NCBI GenBank assembly: GCA_020621965.1
Contig: JAHRYV010000006.1
Location: 1 to 64,000, forward strand
Source: Curvibacter sp.
GTDB lineage: Bacteria; Pseudomonadota; Gammaproteobacteria; Burkholderiales; Burkholderiaceae_C
Direction: 5' to 3'
Length of the DNA stretch: 64,000 nucleotides
A model generated the notes under the pieces. The model was not told where the DNA came from. It did not search any database and saw only the letters and a program-made list of their open reading frames with translations. The first letter of the stretch is position 1. Every line of letters starts with the position of its first letter. Made by a program: the position numbers and the translations under genes. Shown here piece after piece: positions 30,964 through 39,879 of the stretch.

Positions 30964-31812
30964 TTACTTGAAGATCACCGTCTTGTGGCCGTTGAGCAGC
31001 ACGCGGTGCTCGCTGTGCCACTTGACGGCGCGCGCCAGCACCTGGCTCTCGGTGTCGCGGCCGATGGCGGTCAGGTCTTCCACCGTCTTGCTGTGGTCCA
31101 CGCGGGCCACGTCCTGCTCGATGATCGGGCCCTCGTCCAGGTCGGCCGTCACGTAGTGGGCGGTGGCGCCGATCAGCTTCACGCCGCGGTCGTGCGCCTG
31201 GTAGTAGGGTTTGGCGCCCTTGAAGCTGGGCAGGAAGCTGTGGTGGATGTTGATGGCCTTGCCCGAGAGCTTGCGGCACAGGTCATCACTGAGCACCTGC
31301 ATGTAACGCGCCAGCACCACCAGCTCGGCGCCCTCGGCCTGCACCACTTCAAATTGCTTGGCCTCGGCCTGGGCCTTGGTGGCGGCCGTCACCGGGATGT
31401 GGTGGAAGGGCACGTTGTAGCTGGCGGCGAGCTGGTAGAAGTCGCGGTGGTTGGAGACGATGGCGCGGATGTCGATCGGCAGCAGGCCGATCTTCCAGCG
31501 GAACAGCAGGTCGTTCAGGCAATGGCCTTCCTTGCTGACAAAGAGCACCGTGCGCATCGCCGTGGTCGCCGCGTGCAGGCTCCACTGCATGGCGTAGGGC
31601 TCGGCGAAGAGCTTGAGCTGCACCTGCAGATCCTCGTACGTCACCTGACCGCAGGAAAACTGCACGCGCATGAAGAACAGACCGGTGGCCGGGTCGTTGT
31701 ACTGGGCGGCTTCTTCGATGTTGCCGCCGCGCTCGAGCAGGAAACCGGAGACGGCGTGGACGAGGCCCAGGCGGTCCGGGCAGGAGAAGGTGAGGATGTA
31801 GGCTTGGCTCAT
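30964..31812 (-). CDS. purU: Formyltetrahydrofolate deformylase
   Basis: PurU hydrolyses 10-formyl-THF to formate and THF, balancing one-carbon pools and sparing glycine-serine metabolism. The 282-residue protein has an N-terminal ACT domain (AYILTFSCPDRLGLVHAVSGFL), the formyltransferase core IRAIVSNH, LVVLARYMQVLS, NIHHSFLPSFKGAKPY and GATAHYVTADLDEGPIIEQD. The Asn-His-Asp triad residues are kept. ATG 31812 gives the expected start. It stands opposite a glyoxylate-type aminotransferase, which fits a glycine/one-carbon theme. Confidence 0.97.
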   Translation of the reverse strand: MSQAYILTFSCPDRLGLVHAVSGFLLERGGNIEEAAQYNDPATGLFFMRVQFSCGQVTYEDLQVQLKLFAEPYAMQWSLHAATTAMRTVLFVSKEGHCLNDLLFRWKIGLLPIDIRAIVSNHRDFYQLAASYNVPFHHIPVTAATKAQAEAKQFEVVQAEGAELVVLARYMQVLSDDLCRKLSGKAINIHHSFLPSFKGAKPYYQAHDRGVKLIGATAHYVTADLDEGPIIEQDVARVDHSKTVEDLTAIGRDTESQVLARAVKWHSEHRVLLNGHKTVIFK

Positions 31813-31889
31813 AAAACCCTGGTGCAAGGAGTGTGGATCGAGGCCCGCGGCCCGCTTTTGGCGGCCGCAGGGAGCCATTGTCGCAATTT

Positions 31890-32225
31890 TCAGCGACCCG
31901 CCCCCGTCCCCTCGTCCACCCAGGCCAGATAGGCGGCGCTGCCGGCGGCGATCGGCAGCTGGATGATCTCCGGCGTCTCATAGGGATGATGTTCCCGCAG
32001 CCAGGCCTCCAGCGCCGGATACAGCGCGCTGCGCGTCTTGATGCTCAGCAGCCACTCCGGCTCCTCATGGGGCTGGCCCTGCCAGTTGTAGAAGCTGCGG
32101 ATGGCCTGCAGTTGCACGCAGGCGCCCAGGCCGGCCTGCACGATCTGGCGCGCCAGCGTCGCGGCCTCGGCCTCGCTGGCCAGCGCGGTCTGCACCACGC
32201 AGTGGGTGAATGCTTCGGTGCTCAT
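31890..32225 (-). CDS. cutA: CutA1 divalent-ion tolerance protein
   Basis: A 111-residue trimeric signalling-type protein of the CutA family. Landmarks are ARQIVQAGLGACVQLQAI, FYNWQGQPHEEPEWLLSIKT and EHHPYETPEIIQLPI. The family was linked to copper tolerance in E. coli, but its function is unsettled. The start ATG 32225 follows AGGAGT. It lies 77 bases upstream of purU, in the same direction. Confidence 0.95.
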   Translation of the reverse strand: MSTEAFTHCVVQTALASEAEAATLARQIVQAGLGACVQLQAIRSFYNWQGQPHEEPEWLLSIKTRSALYPALEAWLREHHPYETPEIIQLPIAAGSAAYLAWVDEGTGAGR

Positions 32226-32274
32226 GAGGACTCCTTCCGGTGCGGCGATACTACGCGTTGTCCACTCCCCTCCC

Positions 32275-33324
32275 ATGCACTCCCGTTATCTCCCGCGCGT
32301 AGCCGGCACCCTGTTGCTGGCGCTCGCCGCCGCCTTGTTGTGCGTCTGGCTCCGCACGCCGCTGCCCTGGATGATCGGCCCGCTGCTGGCCACGGCCGGC
32401 GCCTCCATGCTGCGTCTGCGCACCGAGAGTTCGGTGCTGCTGCGCAACGCCGGCCAGGCCACCATCGGCCTGGCGCTGGGCCTGTACTTCACGCCTGCCG
32501 TCGGCGCCCTGGTGCTCGGCCTGTGGTGGGCGGTGCTGCTGGGCATCGTCTGGGCATTGATCCTGGGGCTGCTGTTTGGCCAGTGGCTGTATCGCGGCAA
32601 TGTGCGGCAGCTGCCCGGCCTGAACCGGGCCACCACATGGTTTGCCGGCGCTATCGGCGGTGCCTCCGAAATGACGCTGCTGGCCGAGCGCGCGCAGGGG
32701 CGCACCGAACTGGTGGCCGCGGCCCACAGCCTGCGCCTGCTGATCGTGGCCGTGGTCATCCCCTTCGCCATGCAGTTCAGCGGCCCGACCGGCCTGGATG
32801 CCGCGGGCAGCGTGACGCGTGAGGTCCACGCCGCCGGCCTGTTGCTGCTGGCGCTGGCGGCGAGTGCCGGGGCCTGGGGGCTGGCGCGCCTGGGGCGGGC
32901 CAACCCCTGGTTCCTGGGGCCGATGGTGGTGGCGGTGTTGTTGACGTTGGCCGGCATCGAGTGGTCGGCCATCCCGGCCTGGCTGTCCAATACGGCCCAG
33001 CTGCTGATCGGGGTCAGCCTGGGGGTGCGCTTCACGCCGGCGTTTGTGCACACGGCGCCGCGCTGGCTGGCCATGGTGGCGCTGGGCACGCTGGTGATGA
33101 TCGTCCTGAATGCCGGCTTCGCCTGGCTGTTGTCGCTGGCCACGGGCCTGCACCCGGCCACGCTGGTGCTGAGCACGTCACCCGGCGGCATCACCGAGAT
33201 GTCCATCACGGCCAAGGTGCTGCAGCTGGGCGCCCCGGTGGTGACCGTGTTCCAGATCTGCCGGCTGTTTGCGGTGCTGGTGCTGGTGGAGCCGCTGTTC
33301 AGGTGGCGCCACGGCAGGCCCTGA
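32275..33324 (+). CDS. AbrB-family membrane transporter (COG3180)
   Basis: A 349-residue membrane protein with about 10 helices in two repeated halves. The repeated motif (LPWMIGPLLATAGASML in half one, NPWFLGPMVVAVLLTLAG in half two; IGGASEMTLLA and PGGITEMSITA as paired cores) defines the COG3180 family, often misnamed ammonia monooxygenase. Substrate unknown. It is divergent from cutA and convergent with the binding-protein gene. Confidence 0.88.
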   Translation: MHSRYLPRVAGTLLLALAAALLCVWLRTPLPWMIGPLLATAGASMLRLRTESSVLLRNAGQATIGLALGLYFTPAVGALVLGLWWAVLLGIVWALILGLLFGQWLYRGNVRQLPGLNRATTWFAGAIGGASEMTLLAERAQGRTELVAAAHSLRLLIVAVVIPFAMQFSGPTGLDAAGSVTREVHAAGLLLLALAASAGAWGLARLGRANPWFLGPMVVAVLLTLAGIEWSAIPAWLSNTAQLLIGVSLGVRFTPAFVHTAPRWLAMVALGTLVMIVLNAGFAWLLSLATGLHPATLVLSTSPGGITEMSITAKVLQLGAPVVTVFQICRLFAVLVLVEPLFRWRHGRP

Positions 33325-33334
33325 ATGCCTGCCC

Positions 33335-34492
33335 TCAGTGCCGGAAGCGGCCGTCGCGCGCGTAGATCGCCAGGTCCACCAGCTTCAGGCCCGCATGGTC
33401 GCCGGGCTGGTAGCTGGCGCGCAGGCCGCTGAGGTCGAGTGCGCCGGCCTTGTAGAGGCCCTGCACCAGGCTTGCGCGCGTGGGTTGCGGGCCGGCCAGG
33501 CGCAGGGCGGCCACCAGGGCCTTGGCGGTCATGTAGCCCTCCAGGCTGCCGTAGGAAAAGTCCACGCCGGGTCGATGGCGCTTGAAGACGTCCTGGTACT
33601 CGCGGCTCAGCTCGGTCTTGCGTTCCCACGGGTTGGGCAGCACCTGGGCGAACAGCATGCCGTGCGCCAGCTCGCCGAGGTGGCGCGCCAGTTGGGTGGA
33701 ACCGGAGTTGACGGCCAGGAAGGGTGTCGCGCTGCCCTGGGCGCGGGTCAGGCGGATCAGCTTCTCGTAGACGCCGGCGCTGCCATGGTTGATCACGCCC
33801 TGCAGGCCGGCGCCGGCGATGCGCGCGGCCATGGCGTCGAGCTGCAAGGCGGTCACGTCGGGCTTGAAGGGCAGGTCCAGCGCCAGCTCCAGCCCCAGTT
33901 CCTGGCACAGGCGCTGGAAGTTTTCCAGGTGCTGCCGGCCGACGGCCGAGTCGGCGCGGAAGAAAGCCACGCGCTTGCCACCCGTGGAGCGCACGTACTC
34001 GAGCAGGACGCGGAACTCGTCGCGGTGCTCGGCGCGCACCGGGAACACCAGCGGCTGGTGCGGCCGGCGCAGCGTGGGCGAACCGGCCATGGGGCCGAAG
34101 AAGGGCACGCCGAGTTCACTGCTGACCTGCATCACCGCATTGGAGGGGCCGCCTTCGATGGAGCCGAACAGGATGAACACCTGGTCCTGCTCGATCAGCT
34201 GGCGCGCATTGGCCGCGGCTTGGCTGGCCTGGTTGTCGTCGTCCAGGGTCTTGAGCACGATACGGCGGCCGTGGACCCCGCCCCTGGCGTTGACGTCCTG
34301 CAAGTGGGCGTTGATGCCGTCCATCACCGCCGTGCCGTATTCGTTGCGGCCGCTCTGCAGCGTGATGCTCTGGCCGATCAGCAGCTGCCTGGGGCTGACG
34401 CCGTTCTGGGCCTGTGCCGTGCCAGCGGCCAGCAGGACGAGCAGCGTCGCCAGCCAGCGGCGCCGGCATCGGGTGAGAGGGGAGTGGTGCAT
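33335..34492 (-). CDS. Branched-chain-amino-acid-type periplasmic binding protein
   Basis: A 385-residue exported protein (signal peptide ending GTAQAQ) of the LivK/Peripla_BP_6 family: ILIGQSITLQSGRNEYGTAVMDGINAHL, LKTLDDDNQ, FILFGSIEGGPS, FGPMAGSPTLR and YGSLEGYMTAKAL. The matching permease and ATPase genes are not in the window, so it is either an orphan receptor or a sensor component. Ligand unknown. Confidence 0.9.
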   Translation of the reverse strand: MHHSPLTRCRRRWLATLLVLLAAGTAQAQNGVSPRQLLIGQSITLQSGRNEYGTAVMDGINAHLQDVNARGGVHGRRIVLKTLDDDNQASQAAANARQLIEQDQVFILFGSIEGGPSNAVMQVSSELGVPFFGPMAGSPTLRRPHQPLVFPVRAEHRDEFRVLLEYVRSTGGKRVAFFRADSAVGRQHLENFQRLCQELGLELALDLPFKPDVTALQLDAMAARIAGAGLQGVINHGSAGVYEKLIRLTRAQGSATPFLAVNSGSTQLARHLGELAHGMLFAQVLPNPWERKTELSREYQDVFKRHRPGVDFSYGSLEGYMTAKALVAALRLAGPQPTRASLVQGLYKAGALDLSGLRASYQPGDHAGLKLVDLAIYARDGRFRH

Positions 34493-34624
34493 CGCCGCAG
34501 ACCTCGACGGGCAAAGGCGCCAGCCTACGGGAAACCCTGCAGATTGTCAGTGTATTAAGTCACGGGGACGCGCTGTCCTTGCGGGGCGGGGCGTCCGGCC
34601 CGCGCCCGGTCGGGCCGGACGGCC

Positions 34625-34906
34625 TCAGTGCACGTGCACCGGGATATGGGCCAGCCCGGCGTACTGCTCCAGGGTGTCCTCGACTTCTTCCTGCGTCGGC
34701 GTGTTGCGCTGCCATTCGGCCAGACGCTGCTGGAACAGCTCGGCCCAGGAACCGTCCAGATAAAGCTCCTTGCCCGAACGCTTGTCCACGATCTCGAAGC
34801 CGTGACGCAGCAGGGTTGGCAAGGCGGGCTCGGCGCTGGCGGCCGGCTCTGCCGTGGCCGACATGTGCGTCACGCTGAAGGATTCGGAGTCGTAGAGGGT
34901 GTGCAT
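34625..34906 (-). CDS. DUF3567-type small protein
   Basis: A 93-residue acidic protein. It has the family pattern of a short N-terminal LYDSESFSV segment, then GFEIVDKRSGKELYLDG, W-x-ELFQQRL and EEVEDTLEQYAGL ending in HIPVHVH. I recognise it as the DUF3567 family of Burkholderiales; function unknown. No signal peptide. The family match is by recall, not search. Confidence 0.8.
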   Translation of the reverse strand: MHTLYDSESFSVTHMSATAEPAASAEPALPTLLRHGFEIVDKRSGKELYLDGSWAELFQQRLAEWQRNTPTQEEVEDTLEQYAGLAHIPVHVH

Positions 34907-34987
34907 GGTGCCTGATCCTTGGTGCAGGGGTCCTGACTTCCATCTGGCGGCAGCGGCGGCGATTTCAAGGGCGCGCGCCCCGGCGGT

Positions 34988-35740
34988 TCAGGGCGCCTCG
35001 CTGGCGCGCCACAGCTGGTCGACAAAATCGCCGTTGTCCTGGTACAGGCGGATGCGCGCCGGCAGCCAGCCCAGGGCCGGCGCCAGCCAGAGTTCGGCGT
35101 TCGGCTCGTCGGGCTTCGTGGCGGCGCGGGTGAGCTTGAGCGTGGTCTGCTCGCCCCCCGGCAGGTGGAGTTTCTCCTCGCCGGCGACCACAAAGCGCAA
35201 GGTGTCGGGGCCGTAGATGCTCATGACCGGCCAGATCAGCTCCGTGCCGGCGGGGTAACGCTGCGGCGCGGCGGCGACCAGGCTGCCCAGCTGCATGAAC
35301 ACGCTCAGCGCGTCCTGGGCCCCGGGCGGCAGCGGCGTCGGCGGCGTGCCCTCGCTGAAGCGGATCATCGCCTTGGCGTAATCGAACTCGACCGTGCGGT
35401 CGTTGTGCACCCGGTCGTTGAAATACAGCGGCTGCAGCCCGGCCGGTGTGATGCGGCCGCGGCTGATCTGCACGCGCGAGCCCAGCAGAAACAGGTGCAC
35501 CTCCATGCGGCTGTCGTACGTCTGCCCATCCTGCACCCACTGCAGCAGGCCGTTGGCGCTGTACGGCAGGATGCCGATGCGGCCGCGGATGGCGTAGCGG
35601 ATGCGCAGCGAGCCCGGCACGGCGACGGACGCCGTGCCCGTGGGCAACTCTGCCGCCGCCAGCGGCAGCCCGAGCAGGAGGCCCGGCAGCCCGAGCAGCA
35701 GTCGGCGACGCAGGGGAAGGAGGAGGTTTCGGGTTGTCAT
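34988..35740 (-). CDS. DUF3108-family exported protein
   Basis: A 250-residue exported protein (signal peptide with LLLGLPGLLLGLPLAAA). The mature part is beta-rich: IRYAIRGRIGILPYSANGLLQW, EVHLFLLGSRVQISRGRIT, PLYFNDRVHNDRTVEFDY, and a C-terminal ELWLAPALGWLPARIRLYQDNGD-like strand pair. This fits DUF3108. Function unknown. It lies two bases after the IclR gene stop, in one transcription unit with it. Confidence 0.83.
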   Translation of the reverse strand: MTTRNLLLPLRRRLLLGLPGLLLGLPLAAAELPTGTASVAVPGSLRIRYAIRGRIGILPYSANGLLQWVQDGQTYDSRMEVHLFLLGSRVQISRGRITPAGLQPLYFNDRVHNDRTVEFDYAKAMIRFSEGTPPTPLPPGAQDALSVFMQLGSLVAAAPQRYPAGTELIWPVMSIYGPDTLRFVVAGEEKLHLPGGEQTTLKLTRAATKPDEPNAELWLAPALGWLPARIRLYQDNGDFVDQLWRASEAP

Positions 35741-35742
35741 CG

Positions 35743-36522
35743 TCAGCCAGCGTAACCCAATTCGTGTGAGAGCTCGCGCGCGGCCTGGCCCAGGGCCGTG
35801 GCCACGGTGCCGTTCCAGGCCGTGTCGAAGGTGGCCACCGAGCCCATGGCCACGAGGCCCAGCACCAGATGGCCGTCGAAATCGAACACCGGCGCGCAGA
35901 AACCGGCGATGCCGGGCAGCAGCGAGTCGACCACGCGCGCCATGCCGTGCGTGCGGACGTCCTTGAGCAATGCCTGCAGCTCGGCCTGATTGCGCGGCAG
36001 ATCCGTGCGGCCCAGCTGGCGCGCGCGCGCCAGCTCGGTGCGCAGCAGCGGCGCGATGGCCTCGCGCGAAACGTGGGCGGCGAAGCAGCGCCCAGTGGCC
36101 GAGGACAGCAGGGGCATGACGTCACCCAGGCGCAGATTCACGGTGACCGATTGCGGCGACTCTTCCCAGTGCACGATGGTCGGGCCGTGGTTGCCCCAGA
36201 CGGCGATGGCCAGCGTGTGGTCGATGCGCCGCATCAGCGCGGGCAGGCGCTCACGCGCCAGCTTCACGGCGTCCAGCCGCGTGATGGCAGCCAGGCCCAC
36301 GCGCAGTGCGGCGGGCCCGAGGTCGTAGCGCGTGCTGGCCGCATCCTGGCTGACCAGGCCCAGGCGCTGGAAGCTCACCAGGTAACGGTGTGCCTTGGCC
36401 GCGCTCATGCCGGCAGCGGCGGCCAGGTCGCGCAGCATCAGCGGCCCGCTGGCGCGCGCCAGCGCGTCGAGCAGCGTGAAGCCCACCTCGACCGACTGGA
36501 TGCCTGCGCGCGCCTTGTTCAT
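35743..36522 (-). CDS. IclR-family transcriptional regulator
   Basis: A 259-residue regulator with an N-terminal winged helix-turn-helix (VEVGFTLLDALARASGPLMLRDLAAAAGMSAAKAHRYL region) and a C-terminal IclR effector domain with SSATGRCFAA and LGLVAMGSVATFD. It is divergent from a fumarylacetoacetate hydrolase-family gene, with a perfect palindrome between them, so it probably controls that gene and itself. The DUF3108 gene follows directly. Confidence 0.93.
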   Translation of the reverse strand: MNKARAGIQSVEVGFTLLDALARASGPLMLRDLAAAAGMSAAKAHRYLVSFQRLGLVSQDAASTRYDLGPAALRVGLAAITRLDAVKLARERLPALMRRIDHTLAIAVWGNHGPTIVHWEESPQSVTVNLRLGDVMPLLSSATGRCFAAHVSREAIAPLLRTELARARQLGRTDLPRNQAELQALLKDVRTHGMARVVDSLLPGIAGFCAPVFDFDGHLVLGLVAMGSVATFDTAWNGTVATALGQAARELSHELGYAG

Positions 36523-36545
36523 GGTCTAATAAAAACAGCCCGTTC

Positions 36546-36559
36546 CGTTTGGTCAAACG
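36546..36559. promoter_or_regulatory. Likely IclR operator palindrome
   Basis: CGTTTG-GT-CAAACG is a perfect 6+2+6 palindrome, 24 bases before the IclR start and 33 before the FAH-family start. IclR regulators bind short palindromes of this kind. Confidence 0.7.
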
Positions 36560-36591
36560 AGTCTAACAACACGTCATCCGAGTACACATCC

Positions 36592-37599
36592 ATGAAGCTT
36601 GCCACCTACAAAGACGGCTCGCGCGACGGCCAGCTGGTCGTCGTCTCCCGCGATCTGAGCCTGGCCCATTATGCGACCGGCATCGCGCACCATCTGCAGC
36701 AGGTGCTGGACGACTGGAACTTCTACTCGCCGCAGCTGCAGGACCTCTACGTCACGCTCAACCAGGGCAAGGCGCGCCACGCCTTTCCTTTCGACCCCGC
36801 CATGTGCATGGCCCCGCTGCCGCGCGCCTATCAGTGGGCCGACGGTTCGGCCTACATCAACCATGTGGAGCTCGTGCGCCTGGCGCGCAAGTCCGAGGTG
36901 CCGGCCAACTACTACACCGAGCCGCTGATGTACCAGGGCGGCAGCGACGACTTCCTGGGCCCGCGTGACGACGTCGTCTGCGTCAGCGAAGACCACGGCA
37001 TCGACTTCGAGGCCGAGGTGGCCGTGGTCACCGCCGACGTGCCCATGGGCGCCACGCCCGAGCAGGCGCTCGAAGGCATCCGCCTGGTGATGATCGCCAA
37101 CGACGTCAGCCTGCGCCACCTGATCCCCGACGAACTGGCCAAGAACTTCGGCTTCCTGCAGAGCAAACCCGCCACGGCCTTCAGCCCGGTGGCCGTTACG
37201 CTGGACGAGTTGGGCGAGGCTTGGCAGCAAGGCAAGCTGCACCTCACGCTGCAAAGCGCCTGGAACGGCCGCACGGTCGGTATGTGCGAGGCCGGCGAGG
37301 AGATGACCTTCCACTTCGGCCAGCTCATCGCGCATCTGGCCAAGACACGCAACGTGCGCGCCGGCAGCATCATCGGCTCGGGCACGGTGAGCAACCGCGC
37401 GACAGAAGTGAACGGCAAGCAGGAGTGGACCAAGGGCTACAGCTGCATTGCCGAGAAACGCGCCATCGAGACCATCCAGGACGGCCAGCCCGCCACCGAC
37501 TACATGAAGTTCGGCGACACCATCCGCATCGAGATGAAGGGCCGCGACGGTCAGTCGGTCTTCGGCGCCATCGAGCAGAAGATCGCGCCGCTGAACTGA
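36592..37599 (+). CDS. Fumarylacetoacetate hydrolase-family enzyme
   Basis: A 335-residue FAH-fold protein. Metal-site segments include GIDFEAEVAVVTADV and MIANDVSLRHLIPDEL; substrate-side segments include FLQSKPATAFSPVAV and GSIIGSGTVSNR. The N-terminal half (YKDGSRDGQLVVVSRD) matches the class of FAH-like enzymes of aromatic breakdown. Candidates are fumarylacetoacetase or an acylpyruvase. No homogentisate dioxygenase is near. It is divergent from an IclR regulator. Confidence 0.88.
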   Translation: MKLATYKDGSRDGQLVVVSRDLSLAHYATGIAHHLQQVLDDWNFYSPQLQDLYVTLNQGKARHAFPFDPAMCMAPLPRAYQWADGSAYINHVELVRLARKSEVPANYYTEPLMYQGGSDDFLGPRDDVVCVSEDHGIDFEAEVAVVTADVPMGATPEQALEGIRLVMIANDVSLRHLIPDELAKNFGFLQSKPATAFSPVAVTLDELGEAWQQGKLHLTLQSAWNGRTVGMCEAGEEMTFHFGQLIAHLAKTRNVRAGSIIGSGTVSNRATEVNGKQEWTKGYSCIAEKRAIETIQDGQPATDYMKFGDTIRIEMKGRDGQSVFGAIEQKIAPLN

Positions 37600-37673
37600 C
37601 CCGGTCCGTCGGCCCCGGGGCTGTGGGAAACCCTAGGGGGCATGCGCTGCATTGCGGCTAGGATCTACTTCGT

Positions 37674-38906
37674 GTGCAACTGTCGGGTCGGCAGACCTCC
37701 GCGCAAGTGAAAAAATGGAATCGAAGCCGGCACATGGTGGTCGCCATGTCGTTGGCCCTGTTGAGTGGGCTGGTCGCGGCCCAGACCGCGGTCGTCTCGC
37801 GCGTGCTCATCAACCCGGGCGACAGCGGCGAGCAGTCGCGCGTGGCCGTCTACGGTGCCTGGAAGGCGGCCATCGAGCAGGCCTTGCGCAAGGAGCGCAT
37901 CACCACCCCCCACGTGCAGCTCTCCAACGACGCGACTGCCGATCTGGGCGCCACCCGGTCGCGCACGCAGGACATCTTCGTCGCCCCGGCCCATGTCATC
38001 GGCAGCGCCCTGCGCTATGGCTACACCCCGGTGCTGGGGCTGGACAAGCCGGTGCAGGCCGTGCTGGTCGCACCCAAGGACAGCCCGGTGGCCAGCCTGG
38101 CCCAGGCGGCGGGCAAGCGCCTGGGCCTGCCCATGCAGGACAGCGTGGTGACCTACCTGCTGCGCGGCGAGATCAACGCCGCCAACACCACCATCAAGCG
38201 CCACTTCGGCGAGCTCTACGAGACCCGTTACCAGGAGGCCCTGCTGCCTTGTCTGCAACTGCTGCGCTGCGACGTCGTGGCGGTCGAGCGGGCCGTGTAC
38301 GAGCGCTGGGTCGCGGCTGGCCATGCGCTGAAGGTGGTGCTGGAGTCCAAACAGGTGCCGGGCCTGAGCGTGGCCATCCGTGACGGCGTGCGCCCGCCCC
38401 TGGCCGCCTTCGACGCCGCGCTGACGGAGGCGCTGGCCGGCAGCGACGTGCTGCACGCCGAGAAGGCCAAGGTCATGTCCATGCACGCGGCCGATTTCGA
38501 CTACGTGTCCACACTCGGCTACTTCACGCCGCGCGACCTGCCCGGGGCCCAGGTGGTGGATCCGGTGGCGGTGGCGCAACTGCTGCAGCAAGGCGCGAGC
38601 TTTATCGATACCCGCACCGAGGCCGAGTTCAAGGCCGGCCACGTCCCGGGCGCCCGGCTGGTTCCTTATGTGGAGAAGAGCCCCAAGGACGCCGACTTCG
38701 ACTCCCGGTTGGACCAGTTTGACCTCTCCAAACTGCCGGCCGACCGCGCGGCGCTGCTGATCTTTGCCTGCAACGGCGCCGAGTGCTGGAAGAGCTACAA
38801 GGCCAGCCACGCCGCCCTCAAGGCCGGCTACAAGCGTGTGCACTGGTTCCGCGGCGGCTTTCCGGCCTGGCGCGCCGCCGGCCACAAGGTCGACACCGGC
38901 GGCTGA
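37674..38906 (+). CDS. Exported PhnD-like binding domain fused to rhodanese
   Basis: A protein of up to 410 residues. After a basic stretch and a hydrophobic signal segment (MVVAMSLALLSGLVAA), residues about 38-280 resemble a PhnD/transferrin-type periplasmic binding domain (INPGDSGEQSRVAVYGAW, SRTQDIFVAPAHVIGSALRYG). A rhodanese domain follows (about 295-405) with FIDTRTEAEFKAGHVPGA and the active-site loop FACNGAECWKS. This combination is rare. Start GTG 37674 has AGGA at 8 bases; GTG 37707 or ATG 37734 would give a shorter signal peptide. Function unknown; a periplasmic sulfur-transfer or sensing role is inference. Confidence 0.82.
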   Translation: MQLSGRQTSAQVKKWNRSRHMVVAMSLALLSGLVAAQTAVVSRVLINPGDSGEQSRVAVYGAWKAAIEQALRKERITTPHVQLSNDATADLGATRSRTQDIFVAPAHVIGSALRYGYTPVLGLDKPVQAVLVAPKDSPVASLAQAAGKRLGLPMQDSVVTYLLRGEINAANTTIKRHFGELYETRYQEALLPCLQLLRCDVVAVERAVYERWVAAGHALKVVLESKQVPGLSVAIRDGVRPPLAAFDAALTEALAGSDVLHAEKAKVMSMHAADFDYVSTLGYFTPRDLPGAQVVDPVAVAQLLQQGASFIDTRTEAEFKAGHVPGARLVPYVEKSPKDADFDSRLDQFDLSKLPADRAALLIFACNGAECWKSYKASHAALKAGYKRVHWFRGGFPAWRAAGHKVDTGG

Positions 38907-38972
38907 ATGCCGGACAGCGGCAACAAGAAGGGCAACCCGCGGGGCGCCCTTCTTGTTTGGGGGATGGGCGGC

Positions 38973-39410
38973 TCAGGCCTGGCCGTTCATCTTGTCATGC
39001 TTCAGGAAATACTGCTTGGCCATGGCCACCAGCTGGCCGTCGCTGGGGTGATCGCTGCTGATGACGTCGACAATGACCTTGTCGATGTCCTTGTCATGGC
39101 GCGCGCAGTGGGCCTTGAACTCGTCCTTGGCCTGGGCCGGGCCGGTCACCAGGATCTCGTGCACGCCCTTGAGCGCCTCGGCGATCGAGTGGTAGAAGTT
39201 CTCGTCGTGCGAGGCGTGGCCGCCCGCGGGGCTGTGGTGGCCGCTGGCGCTGTCGCCGCGGCCCGAACCCTGGTGCGAACCCGTGTGGCCGCCGGTGGCC
39301 TTGTGGTGGCTGCGTGACTTGATCTTCTGCGCGGCGATGTGCTCGCGGTCGAACATGATGACGTGGGCTTCGGAACGGTCGAGCCAGACGATGGCGTGGA
39401 AAGTGGACAT
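38973..39410 (-). CDS. Translational-machinery-like protein (eRF1 domain 3 type)
   Basis: A 145-residue cytoplasmic protein. It starts MSTFHAIVWLDRSEAHVIMF and has a His/Gly/Ser-rich middle (about 35-70), then FYHSIAEALKGVHEILVTGPAQAKDEFKAH and a C-terminal DHPSDGQLVAMAKQYFLKHD. This is the small family related to the third domain of peptide-release factor eRF1, usually annotated as translational machinery protein. The His-rich linker may bind metal. It follows the DksA-like gene by 42 bases. Confidence 0.83.
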   Translation of the reverse strand: MSTFHAIVWLDRSEAHVIMFDREHIAAQKIKSRSHHKATGGHTGSHQGSGRGDSASGHHSPAGGHASHDENFYHSIAEALKGVHEILVTGPAQAKDEFKAHCARHDKDIDKVIVDVISSDHPSDGQLVAMAKQYFLKHDKMNGQA

Positions 39411-39452
39411 GTATTTCTTCTCCTGAAAAAGGCGGGGATGGGGTGCGGGCGT

Positions 39453-39824
39453 TCAGGCGTGGCGCTGGTGTTCGAGCTTCTCCTGGCAGTTGATGCAGCG
39501 CGGCGTCTCGGGCGCGGCATGCAGCCGGGCCGCGGGAATGTCGGCGCCACAGTCGACGCAGACACCATAACTGCCATTCTCGATGCGCTTGAGCGCGGCG
39601 TCGATGGTGTCGAGCTCGGCGCTCTCGCGCGCATCGAGCGTGAACTCAAGCGCCCGCTCGGTGTCCTGCTGGGCGCGCGCGTCCTGCGGCCGGTCACCGA
39701 AATGCGTGGCCGATGCCTCGGCGCGTCCGATGCTGCCGCCGCGCAGGCTGGCCAGTTGCGCCAGCAGGCTGGCGCGCTGTTCCTCCAGCTGCTTCTTGAA
39801 CGGGGCGGTGATTTGTGTGCTCAT
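39453..39824 (-). CDS. TraR/DksA-family zinc-finger protein
   Basis: A 123-residue protein with a long N-terminal helical region (MSTQITAPFKKQLEEQRASL), the middle DTIDAALKRIENGSYGVCVDCG, and a four-Cys zinc finger (CVDCG ... CINCQ). It resembles short DksA-like proteins that bind the secondary channel of RNA polymerase. It is shorter than DksA, and the acidic coiled-coil tip of DksA is not evident. ATG 39824 follows GGAGAGA. An FNR-type box lies 56 bases upstream. Confidence 0.88.
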   Translation of the reverse strand: MSTQITAPFKKQLEEQRASLLAQLASLRGGSIGRAEASATHFGDRPQDARAQQDTERALEFTLDARESAELDTIDAALKRIENGSYGVCVDCGADIPAARLHAAPETPRCINCQEKLEHQRHA

Positions 39825-39879
39825 GCGGGTCTCTCCATTGCTTGCAAATGCATCATGCGCCCACACTCTGCACCCGTCT

